A stretch of DNA of 64,000 nt, from assembly GCA_947165275.1 (NCBI GenBank), contig CAMUZQ010000001.1:1-64000 (forward strand). Reading direction: 5' to 3'. This stretch comes from an uncultured Lachnospiraceae bacterium. Its GTDB lineage: Bacteria > Bacillota > Clostridia > Lachnospirales > Lachnospiraceae. Below are positions 8,127-16,989 of the stretch, piece by piece (position 1 is the first letter of the stretch; each line of letters starts with the position of its first letter). The position numbers and the translations under genes were made by a program. The notes under the pieces are model-generated. The model was given only the letters and a program-made list of their open reading frames with translations, made no database searches and was not told where the DNA came from.

Positions 8127-10580
8127 ATGATAACTGTAAATAACAGGAAATTATGTGAAAACTGTTTTAAGGACATTCAGACGGATCCCTGTCCTTATTG
8201 TGGATTCTCGAAAACGTCATCCAGGCATGATCCCATGACACTGAGTCCGGGCAGCGTGCTCAATCAGAGATATATGACAGGCAGGGTCATCGGCAAGGGA
8301 GGATTCGGCATAACTTATCTTGCGTATGACCTCAAACTCGATACGCGTATTGCCGTAAAGGAATACTATCCTATGGGGATGGCCATAAGGAATCCCGGAA
8401 GCACTCTTGTGTCAGTTTCAAATCAGGAGTCCGAGGAATCCTTTAAGAACGGCGCGGAAAAGTTCTACAACGAAGCCAAAATGGTTGCGAAATTTAACGG
8501 CAATCCGAATATCGTCAGTGTCCATGATTTCTTCTATGAGAACGATACGGTTTATTTCACAATGGGCTATCTGGAGGGAGAAACTCTCAAATCATATCTG
8601 AAAAATAAAGGAACACTGAATGAAGGACAGGCTGTAAAGGTGCTGCAGGATATATCCAGCGCCCTTATGGCATCCCACAGTATGAATATACTGCACAGGG
8701 ACGTGTCACCGGATAATATCATGCTCTGTGACGACGGCAGTATAAAGCTCTTGGATTTCGGGGCGGCCAGACAGGTGGTGGCCGAGCAGTCACAGAGTCT
8801 GTCTGTGATACTGAAGCAGGGATTTGCGCCGCTTGAGCAGTATCAGAAAAAAGGAAGACAGGGTCCCTGGACTGATATCTATGCTCTGGGCGCTACCGTT
8901 TATCATGCGCTTACAGGGAAAAACATCGATGATCCCATGACCAGGCTTGAGGATGATTCTGAGTTTGAGAGCAATAAATACGGCATCACGGAAGAGCTCT
9001 GGAAGGTGATCCATAAATCCCTGATGCTTAAGATAGAGGACAGATATCAGGATGTATTTGAGCTTAAAAAGGATCTGAATGCTTTAACCATACAGCCTGA
9101 GCCTGTATCGGACGTGAGTCCCGATGCCGGCTCTGAGGAAATGGGACCGACAGCAAAAGCTTTTGAAAGCAGTCAGGCAGATCCGGATGCGACTGTTTTT
9201 CTTGGAGCCGGAGAGGCAGCCGGCAGGAATGAGACAGTGGCACTGGATCCGGAGGAAGCAAAGTCCTTCCTTAATGAAGGATCACAGGAAGGAGCTTCTC
9301 AGGACGACGGAAGGGACAGCCTGACGTCTGAAGCCCGCAATGAGACAGGATCTTATGCAAAGGAAGCACATCAAAAGAGATCACCGAAAAAAAACGGGGC
9401 AGCTGATATCATCCTGCTGATCGCTCCGGTAGCAGCGGCGATACTTGCGGTCGTGTTTTTTATTACAGGCATCGTCAAAACCTTATCATATAAATTTGAT
9501 CCGGATAATGCCACATATGTTGAAGGCAGCACCGGCGGAGAGCATTATGGGAGGGACCCGGTAATAAATCCCATGTCCACCTATGAGGACAGTGAGCTCA
9601 AGTTCAGCATGGAATACAATACGGCGCTTTATGATATATATGATAATGATGACGGTTCTGTCGAGTTTATAAACCAGGAAGGAACGCATCATATAATCGT
9701 TTCCTTCATTGCAACAGATGCTTATGGCGGAACAGTATATGATGCTCAGGATTACAGGGATCTTGCGGATGCTGACAAGGATGTGCTGATACCGGCTGCA
9801 GGCATGAGCAATCTGGATTACTGGGAGTCCAGGGAAGGCGTTAATTCCATGGGCCGCGATTATTATACATACTATTATGGCTGTTATGATGAGGATAACA
9901 GCTTATGGCGATGCAGCCTTTCCCTGATCAATGGCGAGGGCAACTACGGATGCTACGGCTATTATCAGATGATCCTTGATTCTGCTGAGGATGCGGATGC
10001 TCTTCTTAATACCGGAGAGGCTTATCTTGATACCTTTGATGTGACGGATGCGTATGATACCGGGAAATATGCCGTATATGATTTTGATGACTGCGGAATA
10101 AGATTTGCTGCAGGCGATGAGGACCTGGTCGAGGTCAGCGATGAAGACGTGATAAAGGTGATAACCAAGCGTGACGGGGAGGACACAAACATGTTCCTGA
10201 TCCCGGGCGAAAGGTACGGCAGTACCTACAAAGAGATGCTGACCAATATTTCACAAAATCTCATGGGGGATGAATACGGAGAGGAATCCTATCTCAGCGC
10301 AACACTGGGGACTGAGCTTTTTCCTCTGAATTACGGAAGATATCCCGGCTATCTTACAACTGTTACTTATACCAGAGAGGGTACGTCATATAATGCATTA
10401 TTCATTTGCATTACGGCAGATGATGCAGACTCGAAATACAAAACCTATGTTGCTCTGGGAGATGTCGAAGACCTGGATGCATTGAACGATCTGGTTACAA
10501 GCTTCCGGTTTGACGGAGCAAAAGCACATGATCTCTCTGAAGTGAATGTTGATGAAACTGTGACATTAAATGATGTATAA
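8127..10580 (+). CDS. Zinc-ribbon transmembrane Ser/Thr protein kinase
   Basis: An 817-residue membrane kinase. The order is a zinc ribbon (C10, C13, C22, C25), then a Hanks-type kinase domain (about 48-320) with glycine loop GKGGFGITY (57-65), VAIK-type lysine K78, HRD at 190-192, DFG at 210-212 and DIYALG after the activation loop. A linker (320-425) follows, then one membrane helix (427-450) and an extracellular part of about 365 residues with two repeated domains (each beginning like ELKFSMEYN). The linker contains DPDATVFLG and NETVALDPEEA, repeated in the second kinase of the window (25748-28912); these are candidate phospho-threonine docking sites for FHA domains. All catalytic residues are present. 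The stop overlaps the next start. The ligand of the ectodomain is unknown. Confidence 0.93.
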   Translation: MITVNNRKLCENCFKDIQTDPCPYCGFSKTSSRHDPMTLSPGSVLNQRYMTGRVIGKGGFGITYLAYDLKLDTRIAVKEYYPMGMAIRNPGSTLVSVSNQESEESFKNGAEKFYNEAKMVAKFNGNPNIVSVHDFFYENDTVYFTMGYLEGETLKSYLKNKGTLNEGQAVKVLQDISSALMASHSMNILHRDVSPDNIMLCDDGSIKLLDFGAARQVVAEQSQSLSVILKQGFAPLEQYQKKGRQGPWTDIYALGATVYHALTGKNIDDPMTRLEDDSEFESNKYGITEELWKVIHKSLMLKIEDRYQDVFELKKDLNALTIQPEPVSDVSPDAGSEEMGPTAKAFESSQADPDATVFLGAGEAAGRNETVALDPEEAKSFLNEGSQEGASQDDGRDSLTSEARNETGSYAKEAHQKRSPKKNGAADIILLIAPVAAAILAVVFFITGIVKTLSYKFDPDNATYVEGSTGGEHYGRDPVINPMSTYEDSELKFSMEYNTALYDIYDNDDGSVEFINQEGTHHIIVSFIATDAYGGTVYDAQDYRDLADADKDVLIPAAGMSNLDYWESREGVNSMGRDYYTYYYGCYDEDNSLWRCSLSLINGEGNYGCYGYYQMILDSAEDADALLNTGEAYLDTFDVTDAYDTGKYAVYDFDDCGIRFAAGDEDLVEVSDEDVIKVITKRDGEDTNMFLIPGERYGSTYKEMLTNISQNLMGDEYGEESYLSATLGTELFPLNYGRYPGYLTTVTYTREGTSYNALFICITADDADSKYKTYVALGDVEDLDALNDLVTSFRFDGAKAHDLSEVNVDETVTLNDV

Positions 10581-11676
10581 AAACAGGACGGTAACGGTTT
10601 CCTACAGCATGGCGCATTTTCTGACAGATATGGGATGTGGCATGCTGATCTGTCGTTTTGCAGGCATTGTCACAGGGACAGCCGGTGTCCTGACGCCCTT
10701 CCTTGTCGTTATCACATATGATTTTTTTGCTTTTGTGACAGAGCTTCCGGCAGGGGCATTTCTTGATCATATATACAGGCATCGGGGACATAAAAACAGG
10801 AACGGTCTTATTGCAGCCTCCGGATGTATCGTGATCGCCATACTTGAGCTTTCAGCAGCGGGAATAAAGAGTCTGTCTCCCTTTCTTTTCCTTCCCGCCG
10901 CAGTGATCACGGGTATAGCCAACGCCATGTTTCATATGGGAGCCGGGATAGATATAATAAATATGTCCGGGCGGAGGGCATCATTATCAGGTTTTTTTAT
11001 ATCTGGCGGAGCGGCAGGACTTTTCCTGGGAACCTGCTCTGCTTCTCTGGTTGATGCCGATCCCCGGCCCATGCTGTTATCAGGTTTTTTGCTGCTCGTA
11101 ACGGCTTTACTGATTATATGGGAATACCATCATGTGACGGTCTTCATAGATAATACTGACAGGACTGATATCCGGACAGGAAAAGCCTGCCTTATCGCAG
11201 CTCTTTCCCTGCTCTTTCTGGTTATCGCCTACCGGGGCTTTCTGGGGTTTTCTTCAAGATACAGCTGGAGATCCGGTTTTATGATCGGCCTTGCGGCAGC
11301 TCTTTTTACGGCCGTTGGGAAGGCTGCCGGAGGATGGGCGGCAGACAGGTTCGGCTGGAGAAATACCATAGCTGTATCACTTTTCCTGTGTTCAGTCTTT
11401 GCTGTGTTTTCGGACTCCTCGATATTTGCGGGCTGCATGACGCTTTTATTATTTAATATGACAATGCCTGTGTGCATGATGGGACTTGCAAATCTTTTGC
11501 CGGAATGGAAGGGAGCTGCTTTCGGACTCAATACAGCGGCATTATTCCTGGGGTTCGTCTCATACCGGCTGATAAGGATCCCGGTAAGCGGACTTCTTTC
11601 GGGGGTTATGACTGTCATATCTGCATTTATCCTGCTTCTCATCCTGCATATCGCTCCGGAAGCGGAGAAAATATGA
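10570..11676 (+). CDS. MFS-like multi-span transporter
   Basis: A 368-residue integral membrane protein with roughly ten to twelve hydrophobic helices and a short basic loop (HIYRHRGHKNRNG near 67-80) as in major facilitator proteins. It is somewhat short for the family. The start (ATGATG at 10570) overlaps the kinase stop codon and has no good ribosome binding site, so translation is probably coupled to the kinase; the second ATG is equally possible. Its own stop overlaps the next gene as ATGA. Cotranscription with a Ser/Thr kinase suggests phospho-control or a shared substrate, but no substrate can be read from the sequence. Confidence 0.7.
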   Translation: MMYKNRTVTVSYSMAHFLTDMGCGMLICRFAGIVTGTAGVLTPFLVVITYDFFAFVTELPAGAFLDHIYRHRGHKNRNGLIAASGCIVIAILELSAAGIKSLSPFLFLPAAVITGIANAMFHMGAGIDIINMSGRRASLSGFFISGGAAGLFLGTCSASLVDADPRPMLLSGFLLLVTALLIIWEYHHVTVFIDNTDRTDIRTGKACLIAALSLLFLVIAYRGFLGFSSRYSWRSGFMIGLAAALFTAVGKAAGGWAADRFGWRNTIAVSLFLCSVFAVFSDSSIFAGCMTLLLFNMTMPVCMMGLANLLPEWKGAAFGLNTAALFLGFVSYRLIRIPVSGLLSGVMTVISAFILLLILHIAPEAEKI

Positions 11677-12047
11677 GCCGGGCAGTCTTTCTTATCTATC
11701 CTCTTTTTATGACACTTGCCTCAGAGTGTCTTATCGCCATGATAATCGGCTTAAAGGGGCGGCGATGCTTCTGTACCGTCATAGCCATGAACCTTGTGAC
11801 CAATCCGCTGCTGAATATCATATTGCAGCTGCTTATCAGCAGGACCGGAATAAAGGGAGCTTTGCTTTACGTCATGATTTTTATTCTTGAGACAGTTGTT
11901 GTTCTCTCGGAAGCCCTGATGCTTAGGGCTTTTGCAGGGAAGCTTCCTCTGAAGCCTTTATGGATTTCAGTCATACTGAATCTTTCCTCCTTCTCGGCAG
12001 GGCTTCTGGCGGAGTTTTTCAACCGGATATGGAAAATGCTGACGTAA
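11673..12047 (+). CDS. Small multi-span membrane protein (124 aa)
   Basis: The start at 11673 forms an ATGA overlap with the stop of the MFS-like gene, which is why I prefer it to longer in-frame starts. The product has about four hydrophobic helices and the motif NLVTNPLLN, which I associate with small uncharacterised clostridial membrane proteins. No catalytic residues are recognised. It ends 29 bases inside the 3' end of the convergent DUF2752 gene. It is the third gene of the kinase-transporter operon; function unknown. Confidence 0.65.
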   Translation: MSRAVFLIYPLFMTLASECLIAMIIGLKGRRCFCTVIAMNLVTNPLLNIILQLLISRTGIKGALLYVMIFILETVVVLSEALMLRAFAGKLPLKPLWISVILNLSSFSAGLLAEFFNRIWKMLT

Positions 12048-12444
12048 GAAAAACCGATATCCTGTGAAGAAACGAGGAGTCAAAGTGGATACGGACAACA
12101 GGGGAACCGTTAAGGTGCCGCAATATGAAGCAGATGATGAGCAGAAAGCAGAGAAAAGCGCAGCAGATATCCGTCATTTTTTTTGAAGGAGAGATGATCT
12201 TCAAAAGGGACAGAGCCTGCAGTACAGCGCATAATACAAGTACAGGCCACAGGGGATGATAGTAAAAAGCCCCGCCGAGATCGCCACGGATCGCGGATTT
12301 AAGCGCCCTTGTTATCCCGCACATGGGACAGGGTATGCCCAGAAAAAAATCAAGAGGGCATTTATATATACCTGTATATATCAGAATGATCAGAACAGCC
12401 GATGTCAGGACTGCAGGTATTATTTTTCGGATACTGTTATTCAT
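12019..12444 (-). CDS. DUF2752 domain membrane protein
   Basis: A 141-residue membrane protein with the DUF2752 signature, a Cys-rich segment after the first helix: KCPLDFFLGIPCPMCGITRA. It has three or four hydrophobic helices. The only ATG start, at 12444, lies directly after the T-tract of the terminator of the upstream TM2 gene and has no Shine-Dalgarno sequence; an in-frame TTG at 12477 would lie within the terminator stem. Expression therefore probably depends on readthrough from the TM2 gene. DUF2752 and TM2 proteins often neighbour each other. Its role is unknown. The 3' end overlaps the convergent gene by 29 bases. Confidence 0.8.
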   Translation of the reverse strand: MNNSIRKIIPAVLTSAVLIILIYTGIYKCPLDFFLGIPCPMCGITRALKSAIRGDLGGAFYYHPLWPVLVLCAVLQALSLLKIISPSKKMTDICCAFLCFLLIICFILRHLNGSPVVRIHFDSSFLHRISVFLTSAFSISG

Positions 12445-12475
12445 AAAAAAAGCAGCCTGCCCTGTGACAGGCTGC
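12445..12475 (-). terminator. Terminator between TM2 and DUF2752 genes
   Basis: On the minus strand GCAGCCTG and CAGGCTGC form an 8-bp stem with an 8-base loop, followed by seven T that run directly into the ATG of the DUF2752 gene. It would attenuate DUF2752 relative to TM2. Confidence 0.8.
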
Positions 12476-12494
12476 AAAAGCTGACGATCACGGA

Positions 12495-12734
12495 TTATTT
12501 TGCATAAGCTCCGTCTATGAATACGAGCTCTTCCTCTGATCCAAAGGATGAACCATATGCCTTGACCATAGCAATGATCCAGTCAACAAGGGCCCAGATG
12601 CCGCAGCCGCCGACGGTGATCAGCTTGAGTATGCCGAAGAGAACCTGGCCTCTCATAAAGCGGTCAATGCCAAGCGCACCTAAAAGCCATGTGAAAACCC
12701 AAACGAAAACATGCTTATTAAATCTCTTTTCCAT
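12495..12734 (-). CDS. TM2 domain protein
   Basis: A 79-residue membrane protein of the TM2 family (PF05154): two hydrophobic helices joined by a short turn with the family pattern LLGALGIDRFMRGQ ... GILKLITVGGCGIWALVDW. The length is normal for a minimal TM2 protein. A promoter lies 46 bases upstream (12780-12808) and a terminator follows. TM2 proteins have no established biochemical activity in bacteria. Confidence 0.92.
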   Translation of the reverse strand: MEKRFNKHVFVWVFTWLLGALGIDRFMRGQVLFGILKLITVGGCGIWALVDWIIAMVKAYGSSFGSEEELVFIDGAYAK

Positions 12735-12779
12735 AACAATTCCCTTTCTTAAAAAGATGCAATGAATAATACCTGAAAA

Positions 12780-12808
12780 AGTTTATTCCAGATTGTAGCT
12801 GGTGTCAA
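12780..12808 (-). promoter_or_regulatory. Sigma-A promoter of the TM2 gene
   Basis: On the minus strand a perfect TTGACA (12808-12803), a 17-base spacer and TAACT-type -10 TAAACT (12785-12780). It drives TM2 and, past the terminator, DUF2752. Confidence 0.7.
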
Positions 12809-12859
12809 GTTTACAGAGCATGAAGCCGCATTCCGGACAGTGTCAGCGGGAAAAACAGG

Positions 12860-14134
12860 CTAAAAGGATCTGTTTACAAAGTATTCTTCTGAATCTTTTC
12901 GGCGGATCCGGATCTTAAGTGACTCCTTCATGTCATCATCGGTCATGATAGAGACATTATCATAGTTCTTCGCATTCTCAAGCATTCGCAGCATTGTGTC
13001 ATCAGGAACAGTATCACTTCTCATGGAAATCTCAAAATAAAAGTCTGGATCGTTAAGATCTGACAAAAGAGGGGCTGCATCTTCGCACATTGCTAGAAAA
13101 TCCTCCTTTTTCTGTACATAGGCCGCATATCTTTCATTCCAGACGATCTCCCGTGAGTCTGAGGAATAAGAACTGTCCCGGCGCGGCAGGATACTGCTTA
13201 AGTACCTGCCGTAAAAATCCGTCACCTTCCGTTCACCGCAAAGATTCACATGCATGTCATCAGCGCTGTCAGCATAGATATCAACAACATCCTCCCTCAG
13301 ATCAAGGAATTCTATGCCAAGCTCTGCCATTTCCTTCTTAAAATTCACGTTGCAGGTCCTGTTTTCCTGCCACATGGCATAAGGGTTCACAACGCAGATA
13401 AGCCTTATCCCCCGTTCGTCACAAAGCTCTTTTACCTTTTTTATGTATTCTCCCGGACGTCCGGGGATGTCATGGCTTGCAGGCGGGTCAAACAGAGTAT
13501 CCCGCAGGGTATAGGATGCCAGAAGGAGTCGGGCTCCTCCGAGACATTCATCCTCACGGCGAAGATCATTCTTTGTTAACTCATTCCACCTCGAATGATA
13601 GATGGAAAAGGGAATGATGTAATTCCACCGGTCTTTTTCATCCCGGAAGATTTCCCGGACTGATCGCAGCTTGTTTTCAGAAAGCGGCAGAAGGTCAAAG
13701 AACTGATGAGGCATTTCCTTTGAGATCTCGGGGAGTATCTGGTCGCTGTAGGCGTAAAATACATCCATGACAAGCACCTCGGGGGCTGCATAGTCAAGGG
13801 CATTCAGCACGACATGATAAGTAACGGGGATAGTCTCAGCTCCATTTCCGATATTGTATGAATGTATACCGTAATCCTTCCAGAGCTCCATGGGAAGGAC
13901 AGCATTCATCATATGGGAACTCCCGCAGAATAAAACCTCATATTCACCGCTGTATTTATAGAATTCGTTGTATTTTCCGTAGCTCTGCTTGTTTTCGACA
14001 AGCAGGCTGAGCCCCCTGACCATCAGCGCGAGAAATATGAGCGTCAGTACTGATTCGACTATGGGGGCCGGTATCTTCCGGCCTTGAAGTTTATTATTCA
14101 GGTTAAAACTGAAAATAGATAAAGGCTTCCGCAT
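12860..14134 (-). CDS. SGNH-like (AlgJ/DltD-type) surface acylation protein
   Basis: A 424-residue protein with a single N-terminal membrane anchor (about residues 25-47) and an extracellular SGNH-hydrolase-like domain. The likely nucleophile lies in FCGSSHMMNAV (70-79). A DDMH motif towards the C-terminal third gives the Asp-x-x-His pair. It follows and overlaps by 32 bases an MBOAT acyltransferase, the usual arrangement of two-part systems that export an acyl group and place it on a surface polymer (DltB/DltD, AlgI/AlgJ). The acceptor polymer cannot be told; acetylation is more likely than D-alanylation because no dltA or dltC is nearby. Confidence 0.8.
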   Translation of the reverse strand: MRKPLSIFSFNLNNKLQGRKIPAPIVESVLTLIFLALMVRGLSLLVENKQSYGKYNEFYKYSGEYEVLFCGSSHMMNAVLPMELWKDYGIHSYNIGNGAETIPVTYHVVLNALDYAAPEVLVMDVFYAYSDQILPEISKEMPHQFFDLLPLSENKLRSVREIFRDEKDRWNYIIPFSIYHSRWNELTKNDLRREDECLGGARLLLASYTLRDTLFDPPASHDIPGRPGEYIKKVKELCDERGIRLICVVNPYAMWQENRTCNVNFKKEMAELGIEFLDLREDVVDIYADSADDMHVNLCGERKVTDFYGRYLSSILPRRDSSYSSDSREIVWNERYAAYVQKKEDFLAMCEDAAPLLSDLNDPDFYFEISMRSDTVPDDTMLRMLENAKNYDNVSIMTDDDMKESLKIRIRRKDSEEYFVNRSF

Positions 14135-15575
14135 TATAGGTTCCTCCCCAGATCCCGAACAAAAGTATGAAGGCTATCGCAAATGCAGTGAAAAAGGAGC
14201 GGAATAAAAGGCTGCGTTCTGCAAAAGCAGTCCTCAGCCTTATCCCCTTTTTGGCCAGCATGTCAACTGTCAGCAGCAGTCCTGTCATCAATATAAGGAA
14301 GAAAAAATTCTTCCTGTCAAGGCCGCATTCAAAAAGTGAGCCGTCAAAAAGGATGCTCCAGTTAGCAGCATGAGCGATACTGTTTATTATATACAGGGCA
14401 TCCCCCATTGTTTTTGCACGAAAGAATATCCATGTGAAGTCGACGAGGATGAAGGTGATAAGGCATCTTGCGGCCCGGATGAGGACAGAGACACCGGGGG
14501 TCCTTGAGAAGCGGAATATACGCACGCCCGCAGGCCGCAGCACCTCACCCAGTACGAGCCACAGTCCGTTTATCCCTCCCCAGACCGCAAAGGACCATTC
14601 GGCGCCGTGCCATAAGCCGCTTACGGTAAACACAAACAGCTTGTTTATATATCCGCGAAGCCTGCCCTTCCGGCTCCCGCCAAGAGGGATATATAAATAA
14701 TCCCTGAACCATGATGTGAGAGATATATGCCATCTGCGCCAGAATCCGGAAACCGATCCGGACAGATACGGAGAAGCAAAATTATCCATAAGACGTATGC
14801 CGAGTATCTGGGACGCCCCTATGGCTATGGTCGAGTAGCCTGCGAAATCGCAATAAATCTGCATAGCAAAGAGCATGGATGCAATGATCAGATATACTCC
14901 TCCGTAAACCGTATGATCATCATAAACATGATCCACAAAAATGCCTATCCTGTCTGCTATCACGACCTTCATCACATATCCCCACAGCATGAGCCACAGA
15001 CCGTCTCTTGCTTTAACAAAATCAAAACGCACATCACAGTCAAGCTGCGAGAGGAGGTTTTTCGATCTCTCAATGGGGCCGGCCACCAGCTGGGGGAAAA
15101 AGGAGACAAAGAGGGCAAAGCGCATGAAATTCTTCTCGGCAGCAGTTATGCCCCTGTATACATCGATCACATATCCTGCAGCCTGAAAGGTGAAAAATGA
15201 GATGCCTACGGGGAGAAGTATATCCGGGATGCTGAAAGGGGCGAAAGAGCCGGCACTTATGAAGAGTCCGTTTATATTTTCAAGTATGAAGCCGGTGTAT
15301 TTAAAATATAAAAGCGGAGCAAAGCTTAAAAGAAGACAGAGAGTAAGGCAGAGCCTTCGAGGCTTTACATCCTTAAGCCTGTCAAGCAGTACTCCCCCCG
15401 TGTATGCTGTAAAAGTGGAATAAAGCAGCAGAAGTCCGTAGAGCGCATTCCATTGCATATAAAAGAAATAGCTTGCCGCAAGAAGCCATATATATCTGAA
15501 CCTGGCCGGCAGCATGAAATACAGGATCGCCGTCACAGGGAAAAATATTATAAAAGAAAACGAATTAAAAAGCAT
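14103..15575 (-). CDS. MBOAT family O-acyltransferase (AlgI/DltB-like)
   Basis: A 490-residue integral membrane protein with about ten or eleven helices. The MBOAT signatures are clear: FWRRWHISLTSWFRDYLYIP, a cytoplasmic GGSRKGRLRGY, and the catalytic-histidine motif SGLWHGAEWSFAVWG. It moves acyl groups from a cytoplasmic donor to an extracytoplasmic acceptor together with the overlapping SGNH-like protein. It is first in a two-gene minus-strand operon. Length matches AlgI homologues. The acceptor is unknown. Confidence 0.92.
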   Translation of the reverse strand: MLFNSFSFIIFFPVTAILYFMLPARFRYIWLLAASYFFYMQWNALYGLLLLYSTFTAYTGGVLLDRLKDVKPRRLCLTLCLLLSFAPLLYFKYTGFILENINGLFISAGSFAPFSIPDILLPVGISFFTFQAAGYVIDVYRGITAAEKNFMRFALFVSFFPQLVAGPIERSKNLLSQLDCDVRFDFVKARDGLWLMLWGYVMKVVIADRIGIFVDHVYDDHTVYGGVYLIIASMLFAMQIYCDFAGYSTIAIGASQILGIRLMDNFASPYLSGSVSGFWRRWHISLTSWFRDYLYIPLGGSRKGRLRGYINKLFVFTVSGLWHGAEWSFAVWGGINGLWLVLGEVLRPAGVRIFRFSRTPGVSVLIRAARCLITFILVDFTWIFFRAKTMGDALYIINSIAHAANWSILFDGSLFECGLDRKNFFFLILMTGLLLTVDMLAKKGIRLRTAFAERSLLFRSFFTAFAIAFILLFGIWGGTYNAEAFIYFQF

Positions 15576-15646
15576 AATACTATATTTTACCCTTCTGAGA
15601 GGAATATATCCATAGCCTGACTGTGTATCCGTTCTCTCTTTTGTCG

Positions 15647-15675
15647 TTTACTATATGCCGAATACAAGGTATACT
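15647..15675 (+). promoter_or_regulatory. Probable promoter of the zinc-ribbon protein gene
   Basis: TTTACT (15647-15652), 17 bases and TATACT (15670-15675). It lies 165 bases before the start codon, leaving a long untranslated leader. Confidence 0.5.
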
Positions 15676-15840
15676 TAATTAATATCAATAGAAGGAGAAT
15701 GATACCGTTACGCCTGTATTTCAGACGGTTAAGCTATCATCATCCTTTGTCCGGAGGGGGTACCGCCTGCGGTGGATCCCTTAGGACGTGACCGGTATAA
15801 GTCAGATATAAAATCACGCTTTACAGAGGAGGGAAAAAAC

Positions 15841-16986
15841 ATGGTCTGTCCACATTGCGGGGAGAATAATCCCGATAACGCGAAATATTGCACCAGATGC
15901 AGTGCTACTCTTTCAAGGAAACAGAGAGGCTCCGGACAGGGCGGCAGGGCTTCCGGAAACCGCGGGGGTACGGATCCTAAGACGATCATCATAATAATAC
16001 TTGCTGTCCTGCTGGTGATAGGAGGCATAGCCTTCATGCGCTCGAAGCTCAGCAGTAAGGATGAAGACGCCTCGGAGGCTACTTCTGAGACCAAAGCGAC
16101 TGAGGAGAAGACGGAGGAGTCCTCTGAGGAGAAGACAGAGGAATCAACCGAATCCTCTGAGGAAAAGACGGTCACACATTCAGACTGGTTTGCCGATAAC
16201 GGGCTTTCGCTCTCAGATGCCGCTGACAGCTTTACCTTCAAGACCATGAAGAATGACGGAGAGAGCGACACTGAACAGATGGAGGTTAAATCCAAGGTGA
16301 CCCTCTCGGAAACAACGGAAAATGTAGAGGACGGATACAAGATAGTGACGGCGGTTTTTGTTCACGACATAAGTGATTCCGACGGCGACAGAGGTATCAT
16401 AGCCGATGGTGTATTTGACCGCTATACCGGTACCTTCTACGGCTTCGAGGATAAAAAGCCTGAGCAGGACGATGACAGCAAGGCTGATAAGGAGGACTTT
16501 ATCAGGATAACCGACGGTGATACGCATTATGATATCGCCATCAAAACGGAGCAGGAGGTAAATGCTCCCATGATCACAAAGAAGATAAATGTGGTCTGCC
16601 CTTCGGATTATGACGGTGCGGTTTTCTTTGTCGGATATGACAGCCTTGAGCTGGATTCACAATTCAAGGAGCTTGATCCGGGCGAGAGACTGTATACCTT
16701 TGACGAGCTTCCTTTCAAGGATGCAAAGCCGGAGAGTGATGAAGACAGCGAAGACAGTGATGACAGCGATGACAGTGATGACAGCAGCGACAGTGAAGAC
16801 AGCGACGACAGCGATGAAGAAACAAAGAACATTTATTATTTCCAGTATGAGAAGCCTGAGGTGAACGGCAGGAGCAGCTGGGGAACCTATGAAGCCGAAT
16901 CCACTCCGACAGCGACCGGCAGCGGATCTGATAATTCCGGAGCTTCGGCGAATTCCGGCTCAGGAGCAGGCAGACCTCCTCAGTGA
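15841..16986 (+). CDS. Zinc-ribbon, single-span membrane protein with acidic repeats
   Basis: The start at 15841 is chosen because AGAGGAGGG precedes it and the zinc ribbon starts at once (C3, C6, C17, C20: MVCPHCGENN ... KYCTRC); a longer in-frame version lacks a binding site. The order is zinc ribbon, Gly/Arg linker, membrane helix (47-66), Glu/Thr/Ser-rich stalk (70-110), and an extracellular domain. Near 299-327 comes an Asp/Ser/Glu low-complexity run (SEDSDDSDDSDDSSDSEDSD), then a Ser/Gly/Ala tail. The cytoplasmic zinc ribbon followed by one helix and an ectodomain mirrors the two kinases of the region without the kinase domain. The function is unknown; a kinase partner or surface sensor is inference. 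Confidence 0.75.
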   Translation: MVCPHCGENNPDNAKYCTRCSATLSRKQRGSGQGGRASGNRGGTDPKTIIIIILAVLLVIGGIAFMRSKLSSKDEDASEATSETKATEEKTEESSEEKTEESTESSEEKTVTHSDWFADNGLSLSDAADSFTFKTMKNDGESDTEQMEVKSKVTLSETTENVEDGYKIVTAVFVHDISDSDGDRGIIADGVFDRYTGTFYGFEDKKPEQDDDSKADKEDFIRITDGDTHYDIAIKTEQEVNAPMITKKINVVCPSDYDGAVFFVGYDSLELDSQFKELDPGERLYTFDELPFKDAKPESDEDSEDSDDSDDSDDSSDSEDSDDSDEETKNIYYFQYEKPEVNGRSSWGTYEAESTPTATGSGSDNSGASANSGSGAGRPPQ

Positions 16987-16989
16987 CAT

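Noticed and set aside
16740..16825. Direct DNA repeat in the zinc-ribbon gene considered as a CRISPR or minisatellite
   Set aside because: It is short, imperfect and explained by the Asp/Ser codon run; no spacers or cas genes.
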